64,000 nucleotides of DNA from Trematomus loennbergii (Eukaryota > Chordata > Actinopteri > Perciformes > Nototheniidae): positions 62,001 through 126,000 of the forward strand of contig JAAOOA010000518.1 of assembly GCA_012861695.1 (NCBI GenBank). Reading direction: 5' to 3'. Both the position numbers and the translations under genes were made by a program. Positions within the stretch are counted from its first letter, which is position 1, and each line of letters opens with the position of its first letter. Shown one piece after another: positions 21,209 to 33,631 of this stretch. The notes below the pieces were generated by a model. It was not told where the DNA came from. It saw nothing but the letters and a program-made list of their open reading frames with translations, and did not search any database.

Positions 21209-22448
21209 CCTGTTATGCCCCATTCCCCGCAGGCGGGGGAAAAAGCGCAGCATCTGCAAGAAACAGCGTCTGAGGGCTTCTTAATATTTAAATGACGAAA
21301 TGATGGAAACTAGCTCAAAGCTAAATCTGGCACATTTTAATGTTTTAAGTGTTCATTACTGTGCATTGTCCCTGCCAAATAAACGATTAAATAAATAAAA
21401 ACCTATTAATGTGTCATACCCACTTAACGGGAAGAAACTCAGCTATCAGACAATATAACCATTTTTAGCAAAACAAGACATAGGGGTTATAACAAAGGCT
21501 CTGAATTAGCCCTGAGCAAAAAAATGCTAACACTGAGCACAGAACTCACGTTAAAATACCCTTATTACTTATCGTATCTGCACAAACAAGATATCGATTA
21601 GCAAGCTGAGATTGCACAGATTCGTATCATTACTGACCGATCCGAACTCGCGACATGAGAAACTAACAAAGACATCACACCACGTAGCATTAGCTAGCCA
21701 ACACAGCAATATGTCTTACCTTTGTTGTTTTCCGATCAAAAGTTGTCTTCAATGGCATTAAAACGATAAAAACGCTGCTGAAGGTTAATCCATAGGTTAA
21801 TCCAATGTGTCTGTGTCACTTTGAAATGATTTCTGATAATCCATCACCAATAAAACTAGTTTTCAGATTTCAGAGCATAAGGTTTCGCTTTGGGCAAACT
21901 GCGTGCGCATTGCCTCCAATGGTAACGTGTGTATGTGGAAATTCCACTTTGGTTCTATTGGCTCTAATGGTTCAAAAGAGATGTCAATCATCAAAATCGA
22001 CCAATGGGTTCCAGAGAAACGGCAAATACTCCCATTTCCACCCAAATGACCCCAGAGGTGGGATTTCTTTTGCTAAATCTCTCTAAAAACGTCAAATGTC
22101 GCTTGTTTTGCATCAATCTTGATACAGGGTACTTATTATGTTGTAGTTTGGATTCCTAAAGCTTTTAGTCTACTATCCCATCATTCAAGGGTGGTTTTCA
22201 CAATAAGTAATGGTTTATTTTTGGACGGACACTATAATTTACATTTTTTTTTACTATGTTCAATCTGATTTTTTTTTAAAAGATCTATATTGATTCTGAC
22301 TTTTCTACATCCAACTCAAAGGTTTATCATTGCTTTGAGAAGAAAGATTATTAATTTATCCCTTTTTAGAAGTGAAGATATTGTCATTTGTTCTGGGAAT
22401 GTCATTTTCGAGCCTGAGACCTGAAAAACAGGCTTGGGCCTTAACAGG
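21209..22448 (+). mobile_element. P1 element, copy 2
   Basis: The element is bounded by TTAA at 21205-21208 and 22449-22452 and is 1240 bp long. Its left end keeps a longer hairpin (attccccgcaggcggggga) that is shortened to attcgggg-type sequence in copies 1, 3, 4 and 5, so it may be closest to the original terminus. Confidence 0.75.
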
Positions 22449-22452
22449 TTAA

Positions 22453-23334
22453 AGATATCAGCTTATTTTAGGTAAAATATCAATTTGTGCCATGTTTTTA
22501 GGTATAAAATGTCATATAATTCAGGCTATGAATGATATAGACAAACCCTTCTGTAAAAACCTTCAGAATATTGATAGGAATATTACTGGAAGGTTTGGTG
22601 TATGAAAGTGCTACTGAAGTGGAAATTTCTCACTCAGAATATGAGAAAAAAACTCATTTTGAGAAAACGACCTTTAAAGATGGCTGTGTGGCGCTACCTA
22701 AACCCTCCTCTGGATAACAGCTTGCGCCTCGACACACTCCGTGAAGGTATTTCGTGTTCGGGGTCATTTAGTTTTTTGTCTAACCTTGCTTCGTGGAAGT
22801 GAAAATTGTTGTCGCCCTCTGTGAACGATTTTTTTCGCTGTTCTTTTGCCATTTTGAGATAAAAATTTCCAGCGAAAGCTAAACCAGGAAGTGTTTTAGC
22901 ACACCACGTGACGCATCTGAACGAATCACGTTGCCAGAAATTGACACCAGTCAATGAGATTTCGTTTTTTGGTTTAAGACCCCTTTGTACCCGATTGGTT
23001 GCTGATACAAAGAGAATGACCATATTTGGATCTGATGAGATTGTGCAGGAGAGACAGAGCTTTCCAACGATACCTCTGATTACATGGTTCAAACAGCAGT
23101 CGCGGTACTTTATGTTACGTTAGAATGCTAACTTGGTGAATTTAGGATAAATCTACAGACGCAGACTGCTGCATTTAAGTGATTCTTCAACCGTTATTTA
23201 ACAACATTTGTTGAGAACAATTAGTTGAAAATGATAGCTCAATTACTTTTGTTTTTGTTCAAGAAGGCATGTTGCAAAAGACTGTCAAAAAATGTACTTA
23301 ATGAATGTCTCTCTCTGTATGTCTGTTGCTTTAG
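22453..23334 (+). other. Intron 3' part before Z2
   Basis: Homologous to 3856-4733. The acceptor gttgctttag ends at 23334. No gene is seen. Confidence 0.65.
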
Positions 23335-24741
23335 AACCAGAGAGGACTCAGACTTCACAGCTGTGACCTGTGTGACAAATCCTTCAAGACCTCTGGAGAA
23401 TTAAAGGTTCATCAGAGAGCTCACACAGGAGAGAAACCCCACAACTGTGACCTGTGTGGGAAAACGTTCAATACTCCATTTGAACTGAAGTCCCATTATC
23501 GTATTCACACTGGAGAGAAACCATACAGCTGTGACCAATGTGGGAAAACCTTTGCTCAGAAAGGCAACCTTTCATCTCATCAGCGCACTCATACTGGAGA
23601 GAAACCTACAGTTGTGAACAGTGTGGCAAAAACTTTACAGAGAGAGGTCACCTTCGAGTCCACCGTCGAATCCACACAGGAGAGAAACCATACAGCTGTG
23701 ATGAGTGTGGGAAAATGTTCATTTCATCAAGTAAACTCACAATCCATCATCGTATTCACACGGGTGAAAAACCATACTGGTGTGAAGAGTGTGGGAAAAT
23801 GTTCACTTCATCAAGTAAACTCAAAGTCCATCATCGTATTCACACTGGAGAGAAACCATACTGCTGTGAAGAGTGTGGAAAAACGTACATTACATCAAGT
23901 GAACTCAAAGTCCATCATCGTGTTCACACTGGAGAGAAACCATACTGCTGTGAAGAGTGTGGAAAAACGTACATTACATCAAGTCAACTCAAAGTCCATC
24001 ATCGTGTTCACACTGGAGAGAACCCATACTGCTGTCAACAGTGTGGGAAAACTTTTTCTTATTCTCGTTACCTCAGAGCACACCAGCGCATCCACACTGG
24101 AGAGAAACCATACTGCTGTGAAGAGTGTGGAAAAACGTACATTACATCAAGTCAACTCAAAGTCCATCATCGTGTTCACACTGGAGAGAACCCATACTGC
24201 TGTCAACAGTGTGGGAAAACTTTTTCTTGTTCTCGTTACCTCAGAGTCCACCAACGCATCCATACTGAAGAGAAACCGTACAGCTGTGACCTGTGTGACA
24301 AATCCTTCAAGACCTCTGGACAATTAACGGTTCATCAGAGAGTTCATACTGAAGAGAAGACCGTACAGCTGTGACCTGTGTGGGAAAACGTTCACTAAAT
24401 CAGGTAATCTCACAATCCATCATCGTATTCACACGGGAGAAAAACCATACTGGTGTGAAGAGTGTGGGAAAATGTTCCGTTCATCAAGTAAACTCACAAT
24501 CCATCATCGTATTCACACGAGAGAAAACCATACAGCTTTGAACAATGTGGAAAAACTTGCAATACATCAGGTCAACTCAAAACCTGTGACGAGTGGGAAA
24601 ATGTTTTCTTGTCGTGACCTTAAAATCCACCAGTGCATCCACACTGGAGCGAAACGATACAGCTGTGAACAATGTGGGAAACCTTTTACTCAGATCAGTT
24701 CCCTTAGATCCCACCAGCGCACTCACTCTGCCTCCATCTGA
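23335..24741 (+). pseudogene. Z2: C2H2 zinc-finger exon with frameshifts
   Basis: About 15 to 16 fingers can be read if frame changes are ignored. Fingers 1 to 3 are in the exon's starting frame. One C is missing at about 23606 (gaaacctac against gaaaccctac in Z1, Z3 and Z4). Nine more fingers then read in the second frame to 24374. An altered linker at 24357-24361 (gaagagaagaccg), shared with Z3, shifts the frame again, and an extra A near 24526 follows. A degenerate finger has lost its first cysteine (S-F-E-Q-C). The last finger ends S-A-S-I with TGA at 24739-24741. Relative to Z3 it has one additional I-T-S-S-Q-L-K-V finger (84 bp). An AATAAA lies at 24805-24810. If the first frameshift is real, only three fingers would be made. 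Confidence 0.88.
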
Positions 24742-25149
24742 TCCTTTTCGGAGTCAAGCTAGCATTCCCCCTGTTTTCTCCAAATGTAAGTGACTTTACG
24801 TTCTAATAAACATGTTATTTTATGGACTACATTCAGACCACCCCAAATCCTGCCCTCCTCACACACTTAGCTATAGATGTGAATGCTCTGGTTAATAAAA
24901 ATGTTCTTTTGATTTAGATAAATCAGCCTTTTCACATGTTTCTGTCTGTAACGTTGTGACGGCTGCACATTGATTTAAGGTTTTTCTTCTAAACTGTAGT
25001 GGCAGGAGAAAAGGATTAAGGCATGTTGTTTATCATGAAATGAACTATGATACATGTACTGTATATTATCCTCGCAACTGCATTAGTTAATGTCCACTTT
25101 TATGTACAGTTTGAGGGTGTGGGTCATTAAGCCTCATCTGCATATTCAC
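24742..25149 (+). other. 3'UTR and flank of Z2
   Basis: AATAAA signals lie at 24805-24810 and 24894-24899. No other feature is seen. Confidence 0.6.
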
Positions 25150-25406
25150 CTGTCGCGGCGCGCCAGAGGCTTTTTAGTGGGCGCGTCACCGGGAGGCCAG
25201 GGGTTGGTTCTCACGGGAGGAGGAAGTGTGTGTGTGGCGAAAGCGGGTATTCAGCGGGATATTTAAGTTTCCTCAGCATGTATATGTTAAAATGCAACGG
25301 GGGTTTAACTGAAAAATAACTGAATGTGGATATTGCATCGACCGACCTGGAAGCACGTTTCCGTGGAGAGGACGCGCACAGATAAAGAGATTCTCTCCAA
25401 TACAGG
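25150..25406 (+). promoter_or_regulatory. CpG-rich block with candidate 5' exon, copy 2
   Basis: As at 8550, with gtcgcggcgcgccag (one C shorter), TATA-like gatatttaag near 25258, and a donor-like acagg|gtgaga with the GT at 25407. Confidence 0.35.
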
Positions 25407-25983
25407 GTGAGATCGCTCCTTTGTGCCATGCCGATCATCGTGTTTTCTTTTTTTGTGGATTATAGCCTAAATAGGCCTACAAACTTTTCAGTTTTTTGCT
25501 GCTGAAGTGCGCAGGAGCAAAATGATCAAAACACTAAGACACGTTAGGTATGAGAAGTGATAAAGTACATTTGTAACGTTCTTGTTTCTTTTTAACAAAC
25601 ATTGTTCTAGTGAAACTCTGATATAATATTATTTTATGTTCATTATTTGACTTCATTGTGACGGCCGTTAGTTTTCTGTGTTCTCAGTAAATGTGATTCT
25701 TGCTGCTGTAATAATCTGAGCTGTGAACTTAAAACTTGTTTTCTATTTTCTCACTAAAGTTGTCGATACAAAGAGACTCTTTGACTCATCATTAGAAACT
25801 GTTTAATGTTTTATAATGACTTACAATCACTCTGCATTAGGGTTTTAATTAATGGTCTTTATTTGAACTGCAGCTATATTGAAAAGGAATAATTTGTTTG
25901 TTTAGTAAATTAGTATTTTCTTCCCAGAATTCATCATTTATTTTTTGCAAAGTGATTTTTGTTCCTCTCTTAAATAAAAATGT
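25407..25983. other. AT-rich spacer before P2 copy 2
   Basis: Homologous to 8814-9384. Nothing further is recognised. Confidence 0.45.
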
Positions 25984-25987
25984 TTAA

Positions 25988-27145
25988 CCTGTTACGCACC
26001 ATCCCCCGGTACCGGGCGGATAAACGTGTCATTTGCAGGAAACAACGTCTAAGGAATCTTAATATTGAATAAAACTATGAATGTGTTATATCCATGTAAC
26101 GGGAAGAAACTCAGCTAACTGATCTTTTTTATTTATTTTTTCAAAAAAAAAACATAATGCTAGCACTCAGCCTCTGAATTAGCCACGGGCGAAAACATGG
26201 AACGTAATGCGGTACTTAAACTCACTCAGAACTCCCTTATTACTTATCCAAGATGCACAACCAACCACTCTTTTTTGGTGTCCTGGAGACACTGAATCTA
26301 ACGGTGCCCTCCTCAACACTCAGTGATCAACATTCGCGACGCTATAAGCGAAAGCATACATCAGAACATGTGGAGCTAAGTAGCTAAAAACGTAAACATG
26401 GCTTACCTTGGTCAAAAGTGGTCTTCAATGGCATTAAAACGATAAAAAAACGATGCTGCAGTTAATCCATAGGTTCATCCTATGTGTCTGTGCCTTCTTT
26501 GAAATTATTTCTGATAATCCATAAGCAATAAAACGGCTTTATAATTTCCAAACTCCAGAAGGACAAAATCTGCTAAACTAGTTTCATTTCTAGACGCGTA
26601 GCCCCACTTTTTCTCTTGACAACGTGTGTGTGCCTCCCCCTTCGATTCTATTGGCTCTAACGGTCACAAGGGTGTGTCAACCAACCAAATCGACCAAGGG
26701 GGGCCAGAGATATGGAAAAAAAAAACATTTTCACCCAAATCACCTCAGAGGTGGGGTGGTTTTGGCTAAACCTCTCTAAAAAGGTCAAATGTCACTTGTT
26801 TTGCATCAATCTTGATACAGGGTACTAATTATATGTTGTACTTTGGATTCCTAAAGCTTTTAGTCTACCAACCCATCATCCAAGGGTAGTTTTCACTATC
26901 TGTAAAAATTATTTTTGGACGGACACTATAATTTACAGTTTTTTACTATGTAAAATCTGAATTTTCTTTAAAATAAAAAACATCTATATTGATTCTGACA
27001 CTTCTACATCCAACTAACAGGTTTATCATTACTTTGAGAACAAAGATTATTAATTTAACCCTTTTAGAAGGGAAGATATGGTCATTTGTTCTGGGAATGT
27101 CATTTTCGAGCCTGAGACCTGAAAAACAGCTCAGAGTGGAACAGG
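25988..27145 (+). mobile_element. P2 element, copy 2
   Basis: Bounded by TTAA at 25984-25987 and 27146-27149. It differs from copy 1 by small indels (ccatccccc, gaaaaacagctc). Confidence 0.78.
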
Positions 27146-27149
27146 TTAA

Positions 27150-27630
27150 TGCCTCATCTGCAAAATGTTATTGTTTTTTTTTTCGTTTTTTTATTTTATT
27201 CATTATATATTTTATATGTATTCATAATTAGAGCAACTGTCAACAAAACAGGTTAAATCATTTTTCTTTTAATAGATTTGCTTTTCTTGGTTTTCCAGTT
27301 TTTATTTCCCCCATGTGTTGCTGTAGTTTCACCACTTGATGGCACTGTCTGTTTTTCCCCCTGGATTTCAATAAAGTTTATTGAAAAACAACATAGTGGC
27401 CAACTGCGGTCCTACAACTTCCGTGTCAGCCCGTGACGTGACGGAGTCCAAAAAGAAACGCCTTGGGAAAGAAACGTCTTTAAATCAGCAGATACTTTAA
27501 AAAAAATTATATAAACTACCCAGTATGAACTCTTTTATAGCCTTTATTTTAGTTTTTAAAAAGTTATAAAATGCTCTGAACCTGTTTCTCAGGTCTCAGG
27601 CTCGAAATTGACATTCCCAGAACAAATGAC
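27150..27630. other. Flank after P2 copy 2, with inverted element end
   Basis: It carries the caataaagtttattg stretch as in unit 1. From 27581 to 27630 it carries the inverted P1/P2 end fragment next to the GT tract. No gene is seen. Confidence 0.5.
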
Positions 27631-27669
27631 GTGGTGTGTGTGTGTGTGTGTGTGGTGTGTGGTGTGTGT

Positions 27670-27747
<78 letters not shown>
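27631..27747. repeat. (GT)n microsatellite, unit 2
   Basis: About 117 bp, with several GGT interruptions in the first 45 bp and a pure tract after that. Confidence 0.98.
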
Positions 27748-27751
<4 letters not shown>

Positions 27752-28300
27752 GAGACACTGTGATGGATCGTTGGAGCTATGTGCAGCTCAAGGCATATAT
27801 GCTCGAACGGGAGCTGCCTGGACGCTGCAATCATGTTGCGCGCACTATCCGTGCTGAGTGTGCTGACTTTTCATACAATGTCCCACTGTCTGGCTACCTG
27901 CATAAAGTCAAGTGCTCGGCGCAGTTGTCGGCGAAATGTCGCTCCTCTGTTTTAATTGAAACACCTCCTTATATCTGTTAGCGTAACTAGCTAGCACCAG
28001 ATGCTAACAACAACAAGAACATGTAAGGTGTGCCTCGCTCGCGCCACACATACACACACCCTCCCGGTCCTCCCGATGGCCAGTCCGGGCCTGCCAGTGA
28101 GCATGGAAGTGTGGTCTGCCACAAGCGGGCGGCAGGAGCGGGGCTGTCAGCATCAGCTTGGAGATGGTATTTTAAACTTGATGCGCTCTGAAACTACGGG
28201 GCGGCCGAGGACGAAAAATACACATGCGTTAATCGCGTTAAAATAATTAGTAGCGTTAAAAAAAAATTGCGTTATTAACGCGTTAACTTGACAGCCCTAG
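27748..28300. mobile_element. hAT-Ac-like relic, unit 2
   Basis: It includes the segment aacaacaagaacatgtaagg onward that is absent from unit 1. It ends ttgacagccctag. The frame at 27760 (M-M-D-R-W-S-Y-V-Q-L-K) is not recognised. Confidence 0.55.
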
Positions 28301-28588
28301 CTTAGACACATGCATCCAATCGGCTCTATACGCAGATGATGGGGCTATTTGGATGAGGGGAAGAAATGCCCCATACGTAAGGGAGAATATAGGTAGAGCG
28401 ACTAAAAAGCGTAGAGGTGGTCATATAACTGGGGATTCAAAATGTCAGAAAGGTAGCAAGTCACGCTACATGGTATTTACAAACAAACGCAAGATTGATG
28501 GCCAACAGCTAACACTATATGATCGTCCAATGACAAAGGTGAATGAGTTCAAATACCTAGGACTGTGGTTTGAGGACAGAGGGTGTAG

Positions 28589-28747
28589 TTTTTTCTCATA
28601 CTGATATTCTGAACAAACTGTGCTGTTGTATTTGCTGTAAAGTGTCTTTACTGTAGGGTATTTTATTATATGTACAGCACTTTGGCTCGACCACAAATCG
28701 TTTAAAAATGTGCTATATAAATAAAACTTGATTTGATTTGATTTGAT
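28589..28747 (+). mobile_element. L2-type tail nested in I2
   Basis: Same insertion point as in I1. The (ttgat)n tail has one more unit. Confidence 0.7.
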
Positions 28748-28913
28748 AGCAAATATAAATGGAAAATGCATATTAATCAAGTGGAAACAAAATGCAAAAA
28801 ACTATTACATTTATTGCGAGGTGTAGCTGGATGCAACTGGGGCGCAGGCAAACAAGCATTAATAGACATTTACAGATCAATTATGAGGTCCACAATAGAC
28901 TATGGTTGTATAG

Positions 28914-29446
28914 CAGGGCTTCTCAAACTCCGGACCAAGATCCGAATCCGGACCGAACTGCAAATCAATCCGGACCGAACCCTGTGTCCCATTATAAAAA
29001 TAAAAAAAATAAAAAAAATTCTGATTCTGATAAATTAATGTACATCATCATGTACGCGCGTCTTGTGTCTGACGCGTTGTGAGAATGAACGTGCATATAG
29101 ATTTACTTGTGTGCGCGAGCGTGACACGCATAGCAGACCGCAAGTTAACCGCAAGTTTACCTTGACATACTGTATGTATGTATTGAATGTGTGTGTGTAT
29201 ACAGGGGCGCCGTTTACCCACAGGCAAGGCAGGCAAGAGCTTGGACCAGAAGGGGGCCCCCAAAGAAGGTAGATTAAGAAGGTCCACAGCAACGACAACA
29301 TGAAACACCCTTTAATTTACTGCAACGACATGTCGGGCCCCATGCATAGAGCGCCAAGAAACTGCTTCTTAATTTCAGTTTCGTTTCTCCGCTCGGGAGG
29401 GGGGGCATTGATCCGGACCAGTGACCTTGTATAAAGTTCACAACTG
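28914..29446. mobile_element. hAT-like insert in I2
   Basis: It begins CAGGGCTTCTCAAACTC, a typical hAT terminus. Inside it a second terminus-like caggggcgccgtttaccc occurs at 29202. It replaces the gtgtatggagcagcagc segment present in I1 and I4. No clean right end or target duplication is seen, so the right side was probably deleted. The same insert in I3 is at 40036. Confidence 0.5.
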
Positions 29447-30599
29447 GACATCGCTTTTAGGTTAGGGTTAGGGGTTATGTAGCGGCTGTGTATTGGAGCG
29501 ATAAAGTCATCCCCTATCAATGCAGTTCTGATAACCCCATTTAGTAGTGTTCCTCCATGGCTTTTCCCAGAAGCTAAAATAGATATGAGTATCATAGAAA
29601 GGAAAAAAGAGTGGCAAATAAATGAAGTGGGAATTAAAACAAGTATGTATCTGAACGAAAAAGTACTACAATTACCTAAAAATGTACACAGAGGGTTCTA
29701 AGAACAAGGAAGAGTGTGTTGGAGTTGGTATATACATCCCAGACTTTAAAATATCGATTTCAAAAAGAGCGTCAGATCAACTATCAGTGTACACAGCAGA
29801 AATGCTGGCAGTAATAATAGGATTACAGTGGGTTGAAGAGGTCAGACCAGATAGGGTGGTGATGTGCACAGATTCATTGTTCCTTTTAAAAAGCATACAG
29901 TCAACAACTGCCAGAGAAGACATTCTCATAGAACTGAATCATAGCCTGTTAAGACTTCACAGAGGCGGCATAGATCTGCAGTTCTGCTGGGTGCCTGCTC
30001 ATGAGGGGGTGAAAGGGAACGAGTGTGCTGATGAATGAGCAAAAAGTGCACTACAAAGGAAATCACATTACCAGTTCAACTTGGAGAAGGAGAAGGAAAA
30101 GCAGTCATTAAGAAGAAAGGGATGGAGATCTGGCAGAAAAGGTGGGAGAAAGACCAGAGAGGCAAAGAGTATCATAAAGTTCAAAAGACAATTACAATTA
30201 ATATTTATAAAGAAAGAAACAGAAGAGGAGGAAATCATGATAGCTAGACTCAGACTAAATCACACAGCATTGAATGGTACGCTGTATGTCATGGGAAAAG
30301 TGACAGAGATAAGTGTGGGAACTGTGGAGTAAAAGAAGATGTAGAACATATCTTGTTACATTGTGACATCTATAAGCTGAAAGAGGAAATTTGACAATGG
30401 GTCAGGAAAGATCATAGATTTTTATTTTTGTTTTATTTGTTTCATGTTTTTTGTTGATTAATTAATTCATTTTATTTTTGATTAGATCATAGTTTGAGAG
30501 ATGGAATGATTATGATGATTCATACTCTTGTACAGTAGGTGGCGGTATGCACCTTTTAAGTTGTTTAGAATCCGCCAAAAATCAAAAGAAGAAGAAGAC

Positions 30600-30945
30600 T
30601 GACTGAGAGCGGGAGATGGGAGGCGGGGCATATGGGAACACTCTACTGCGCATGCTCTGTGGGCCCACATCCCGGTACTTCTGCTCTCGACCATGCTCTC
30701 AGGCAGGATCCAGTTGTTGTAAAGCTTCCATCAGTCGGAGTCTCTATCAGCTCTCATTCATATTAATCTGTGATATATTAGAATACAACCCGTTCCTCTC
30801 AGGAGAAGAAGAGACGAGAGGAGCTAAAGAACAATTCCACCTCTTCCCCCGGGTCCTTATCTGCTGTTAGCTGCTTCATGCTAGGTGGCTAATGCTAGTC
30901 GGTGAACATCAACAAACTGAAGAACAAAGAGGAGCAGGAACACCG
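30600..30945 (+). promoter_or_regulatory. GC-box/NRF1-like promoter and candidate 5' exon, copy 2
   Basis: The GC box is at 30618-30629 and the NRF1-like ctgcgcatgctc at about 30645-30656. The leader ends gaacaccg|gtaata with the GT at 30946, one G shorter than the other copies. Confidence 0.43.
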
Positions 30946-31098
30946 GTAATACTGTGTACTTTTACTATAATACTGTGTACTTTTACTATAGCACTGAGTT
31001 GTTTTACTACTGATAACACTGAGTACTTTAAAACTGATAATACTTGGTACTTTTTTAATTTGGAGCTGTTAATCGATCATTCCTCACAGCAGGCTAAC

Positions 31099-31650
31099 CA
31101 AGATGGCAGCGCAGACAGCAGCAGCTAGCTCTCCCGAGTCTTCAGTGTTTTTAACGTGTGTTCGTCTAGTTCACTTCTAACATCCCGAACCGATAGTACC
31201 GTCAGGAGTATACAGTACAGTCGTGAGTTCTTGCTGGACAAGGAAATAACAACAAAACAAACAATAGACGCCACTGGCAGAGGTACTCAGCGGCTTTGGA
31301 ATACGTTAAACCACGTGCTGAATAGCCCGCTATTCCGAGCATCATGGCTAATGTTCGCTCACTGGACAATACCATGGACATCATAAGACTACTCCGGTCG
31401 ACCCAGAGTGGGATGAGAGAGTGCTGTGTGTAAGTTTTTACGGAATCATGGCTAAATAACAACATCCCAGAATCTGCCATTCAGCTCGACCGGCTAACAT
31501 GCTACCTCAGACAGAGCTACGGTTAGCGGGGGGAAGGCGGTGTGATTGTTTACATCAGTGATGCTTGGTGTAGGGACGCTGTGGTTTTCTACAAACACTG
31601 TTCGCCGCTGGCGGAGTTTATTTTCGTGAAGTGCAGGCCTTTCCATCTTA
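31099..31650 (+). mobile_element. L2-type LINE endonuclease fragment, copy 2
   Basis: Same segment as at 14486, with extra changes: a stop in the W-L-N-N region (ctaaataac) and loss of a codon around gctacctcag. Confidence 0.72.
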
Positions 31651-31792
31651 CCCTAACCTGCTAGCAGGATGGAGTTAATTTCTTCCCACCTCTGCTGTTA
31701 AGCTACTTCTTAGCTGTAGATTGGTTTTGTGTTGACTGTAGTGTTAATACTTATTTCAGAGACCCAGAAGGAGAAGGAGCACTGAGAGCAGC

Positions 31793-31825
31793 ATGGAGGA
31801 GAACAAAGAGACCCCCAGAACTCAG
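31793..31825 (+). CDS. Short ZNF 5' coding exon of Z3
   Basis: ATG at 31793 opens the 11-residue frame and the donor GT is at 31826. It is the only short exon in this unit, since block R and the second exon are absent. Splicing to 34514 is in phase. If the intron were retained the frame would read on to 31978 (61 residues). Confidence 0.65.
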
Positions 31826-31985
31826 GTCAGTGTTCACTTATCACAATATATTCCTAACACTGTTATCCCTTACACTGGGGGACATTTGTGTTATTTAAGG
31901 ACTTTAAACCTGTACTTTTGTTTAAGGTTAAACAACCTTGAACATTGTCGGTTTTATTTTACAGACTCTTATATTTAGATATGGG

Positions 31986-32415
31986 TTCAGGTGTATATCA
32001 GTATGTAGTGTCTCTACTTTAAAGAGTCCTCTCCTGCTGATGTTCAGGTGTATATCGTATGTAGTGTCTCTACTTTAAAGAGTCCTCTCCTGCTGATGTT
32101 CAGGTGTATATCAGTATGTAGTGTCTCTACTTTAAAGAGTCCTCTCCTGCTGATGTTCAGGTGTATATCAGTATGTAGTGTCTCTACTTTAAAGAGTCCT
32201 CTCCTGCTGATTTCAGGTGTATATCAGTATGTAGTGTCTCTACTTTAAAGAGTCCTCTCCTGCTGATGATCAGGTGTATATCAGTATGTAGAGTCTCTAC
32301 TTTAAAGAGTCCTCTCCTGCTGATGTTCAGGTGTATATCAGTATGTAGTGTCTCTACTTTAAAGAGTCCTCTCCTGCTGATGTTCAGGTGTATATCAGTA
32401 TGTAGTATCTCTTCT
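31986..32415. repeat. 57-bp minisatellite array M4 (about 7.5 monomers)
   Basis: It goes directly from the exon-side start to a P1 insertion, without block R. Point variants are gatgatcag and gtagagtctc near 32270. One base is lost at atatcgtatg, which closes the plus-strand frame early. Confidence 0.95.
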
Positions 32416-32419
32416 TTAA

Positions 32420-33627
32420 CCTGTTATACCCCATTCGGGGGAAAGCGCAGCATCTGCAAGAAACAGCGTCTGAGGGCTTCTTAATATTTAAATGACGAAA
32501 TGATGGAAACTAGCTCAAAGCTAAATCTGGCACATTTGAATGTTTTAAGTGTTCATTACTGTGCATTGTCCCTGCCAAATAAACGATTAAATAAATAAAA
32601 ACCTATTAATGTGTCATACCCACTTAACTGGAAGAAACTCAGCTATCAGACAATATTAACCATTTTTAGCAAAACAAAACATAGGGGTTATAACAAAGGC
32701 TCTGAATTAGCCCTGAGCAAAAAAATGCTAACACTGAGCACAGAACTCACGTTAAAATACCCTTATTACTTATCGTATCTGCACAAACAAGATATCGATT
32801 AGCAAGCTGAGATTGCACAGATTCATATCATTACTGACCGATCCGAACTCGCGACATGAGAAACTAACAAAGACATCACACCACGTAGCATTAGGTAGCC
32901 AACACAGCAATATGTCTTACCTTTGTTGTTTTCCGATCAAAAGTTGTCTTCAATGTCATTAAAACGATAAAAACGCTGCTGAAGGTTAATCCATAGGTTA
33001 ATCCAATGTGTCTGTGTCACTTTGAAATGATTTCTGATAATCCATCAGCAATAAAACTAGTTTTCAGATTTCAGAGCATAAGGTTTCCCTTTGGGCAAAC
33101 TGTGTGCGCATTGCCTCCACTTCTCAATGGTAACGTGTGTATGTGGAAATTCCACTTTGATTCTATTGGCTCTAACGGTTCAAAAGAGATGTCAATCAAA
33201 ATCGACCAATGGGTTCCAGAGAAACGGCAAATACTCCCATTTCCACCCAAATGACCCCAGAGGTGGGATTTATTTTGGTGCTAAATCTCTCTAAAAAGGT
33301 CAAATGTCGCTTGTTTTGCATCAATCTTGATACAGGGTACTTTTAGTCTACTATCCCATCATTCAAGGGTGGTTTTCACAATAAGTAATGGTTTATTTTT
33401 GGACGGACACTATAATTTACATTTTTTTTTACTATGTTCAATCTGAAAAAATTTAAAAAAGATCTATATTGATTCTGACTTTTCTACATCCAACTCAAAG
33501 GTTTATCATTGCTTTGAGAAGAAAGATTATTAATGTATCCCTTTTTAGAAGTGAAGATATTGTCATTTGTTCTGGGAATGTCATTTTTGAGCCTGAGACC
33601 TGAAAAACAGGCTTGGGCCTTAACAGG
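32420..33627 (+). mobile_element. P1 element, copy 3
   Basis: Bounded by TTAA at 32416-32419 and 33628-33631. It lacks about 30 bp (tattatgttgtagtttggat region) near 33341 and has a private cacttctcaatgg insertion near 33118. Confidence 0.75.
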
Positions 33628-33631
33628 TTAA

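Larger units (their letters stand above)
28301..30598 (+). pseudogene. I-clade LINE remnant I2
   Basis: The YADD box is at 28329-28340. The L2 tail is nested at 28589-28747, and a hAT-like insert lies at 28914-29446. About 330 bp between gcagttctgat and accccatttag near 29531, present in I3, is deleted, so the linker before RNase H is lost. The RNase H segment (29682-30038) keeps Y-T-E-G-S, A-E-M-L-A, C-T-D-S and a single copy of H-E-G-V-K-G-N-E-C-A-D-E, which is the unexpanded state. The CCHC segment C-G-N-C..H..C follows. The 3' end keeps the full hairpin (gtggcggtatgcacc and gaatccgcc) lost in I1 and I4. Confidence 0.83.

Noticed and set aside
23614..24327. Alternative-frame peptides over the zinc-finger exons (for example K-C-S-F-H-Q-V-N-S)
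   Set aside because: Off-frame reading of the 84-bp finger repeat; the C2H2 frame explains the sequence.
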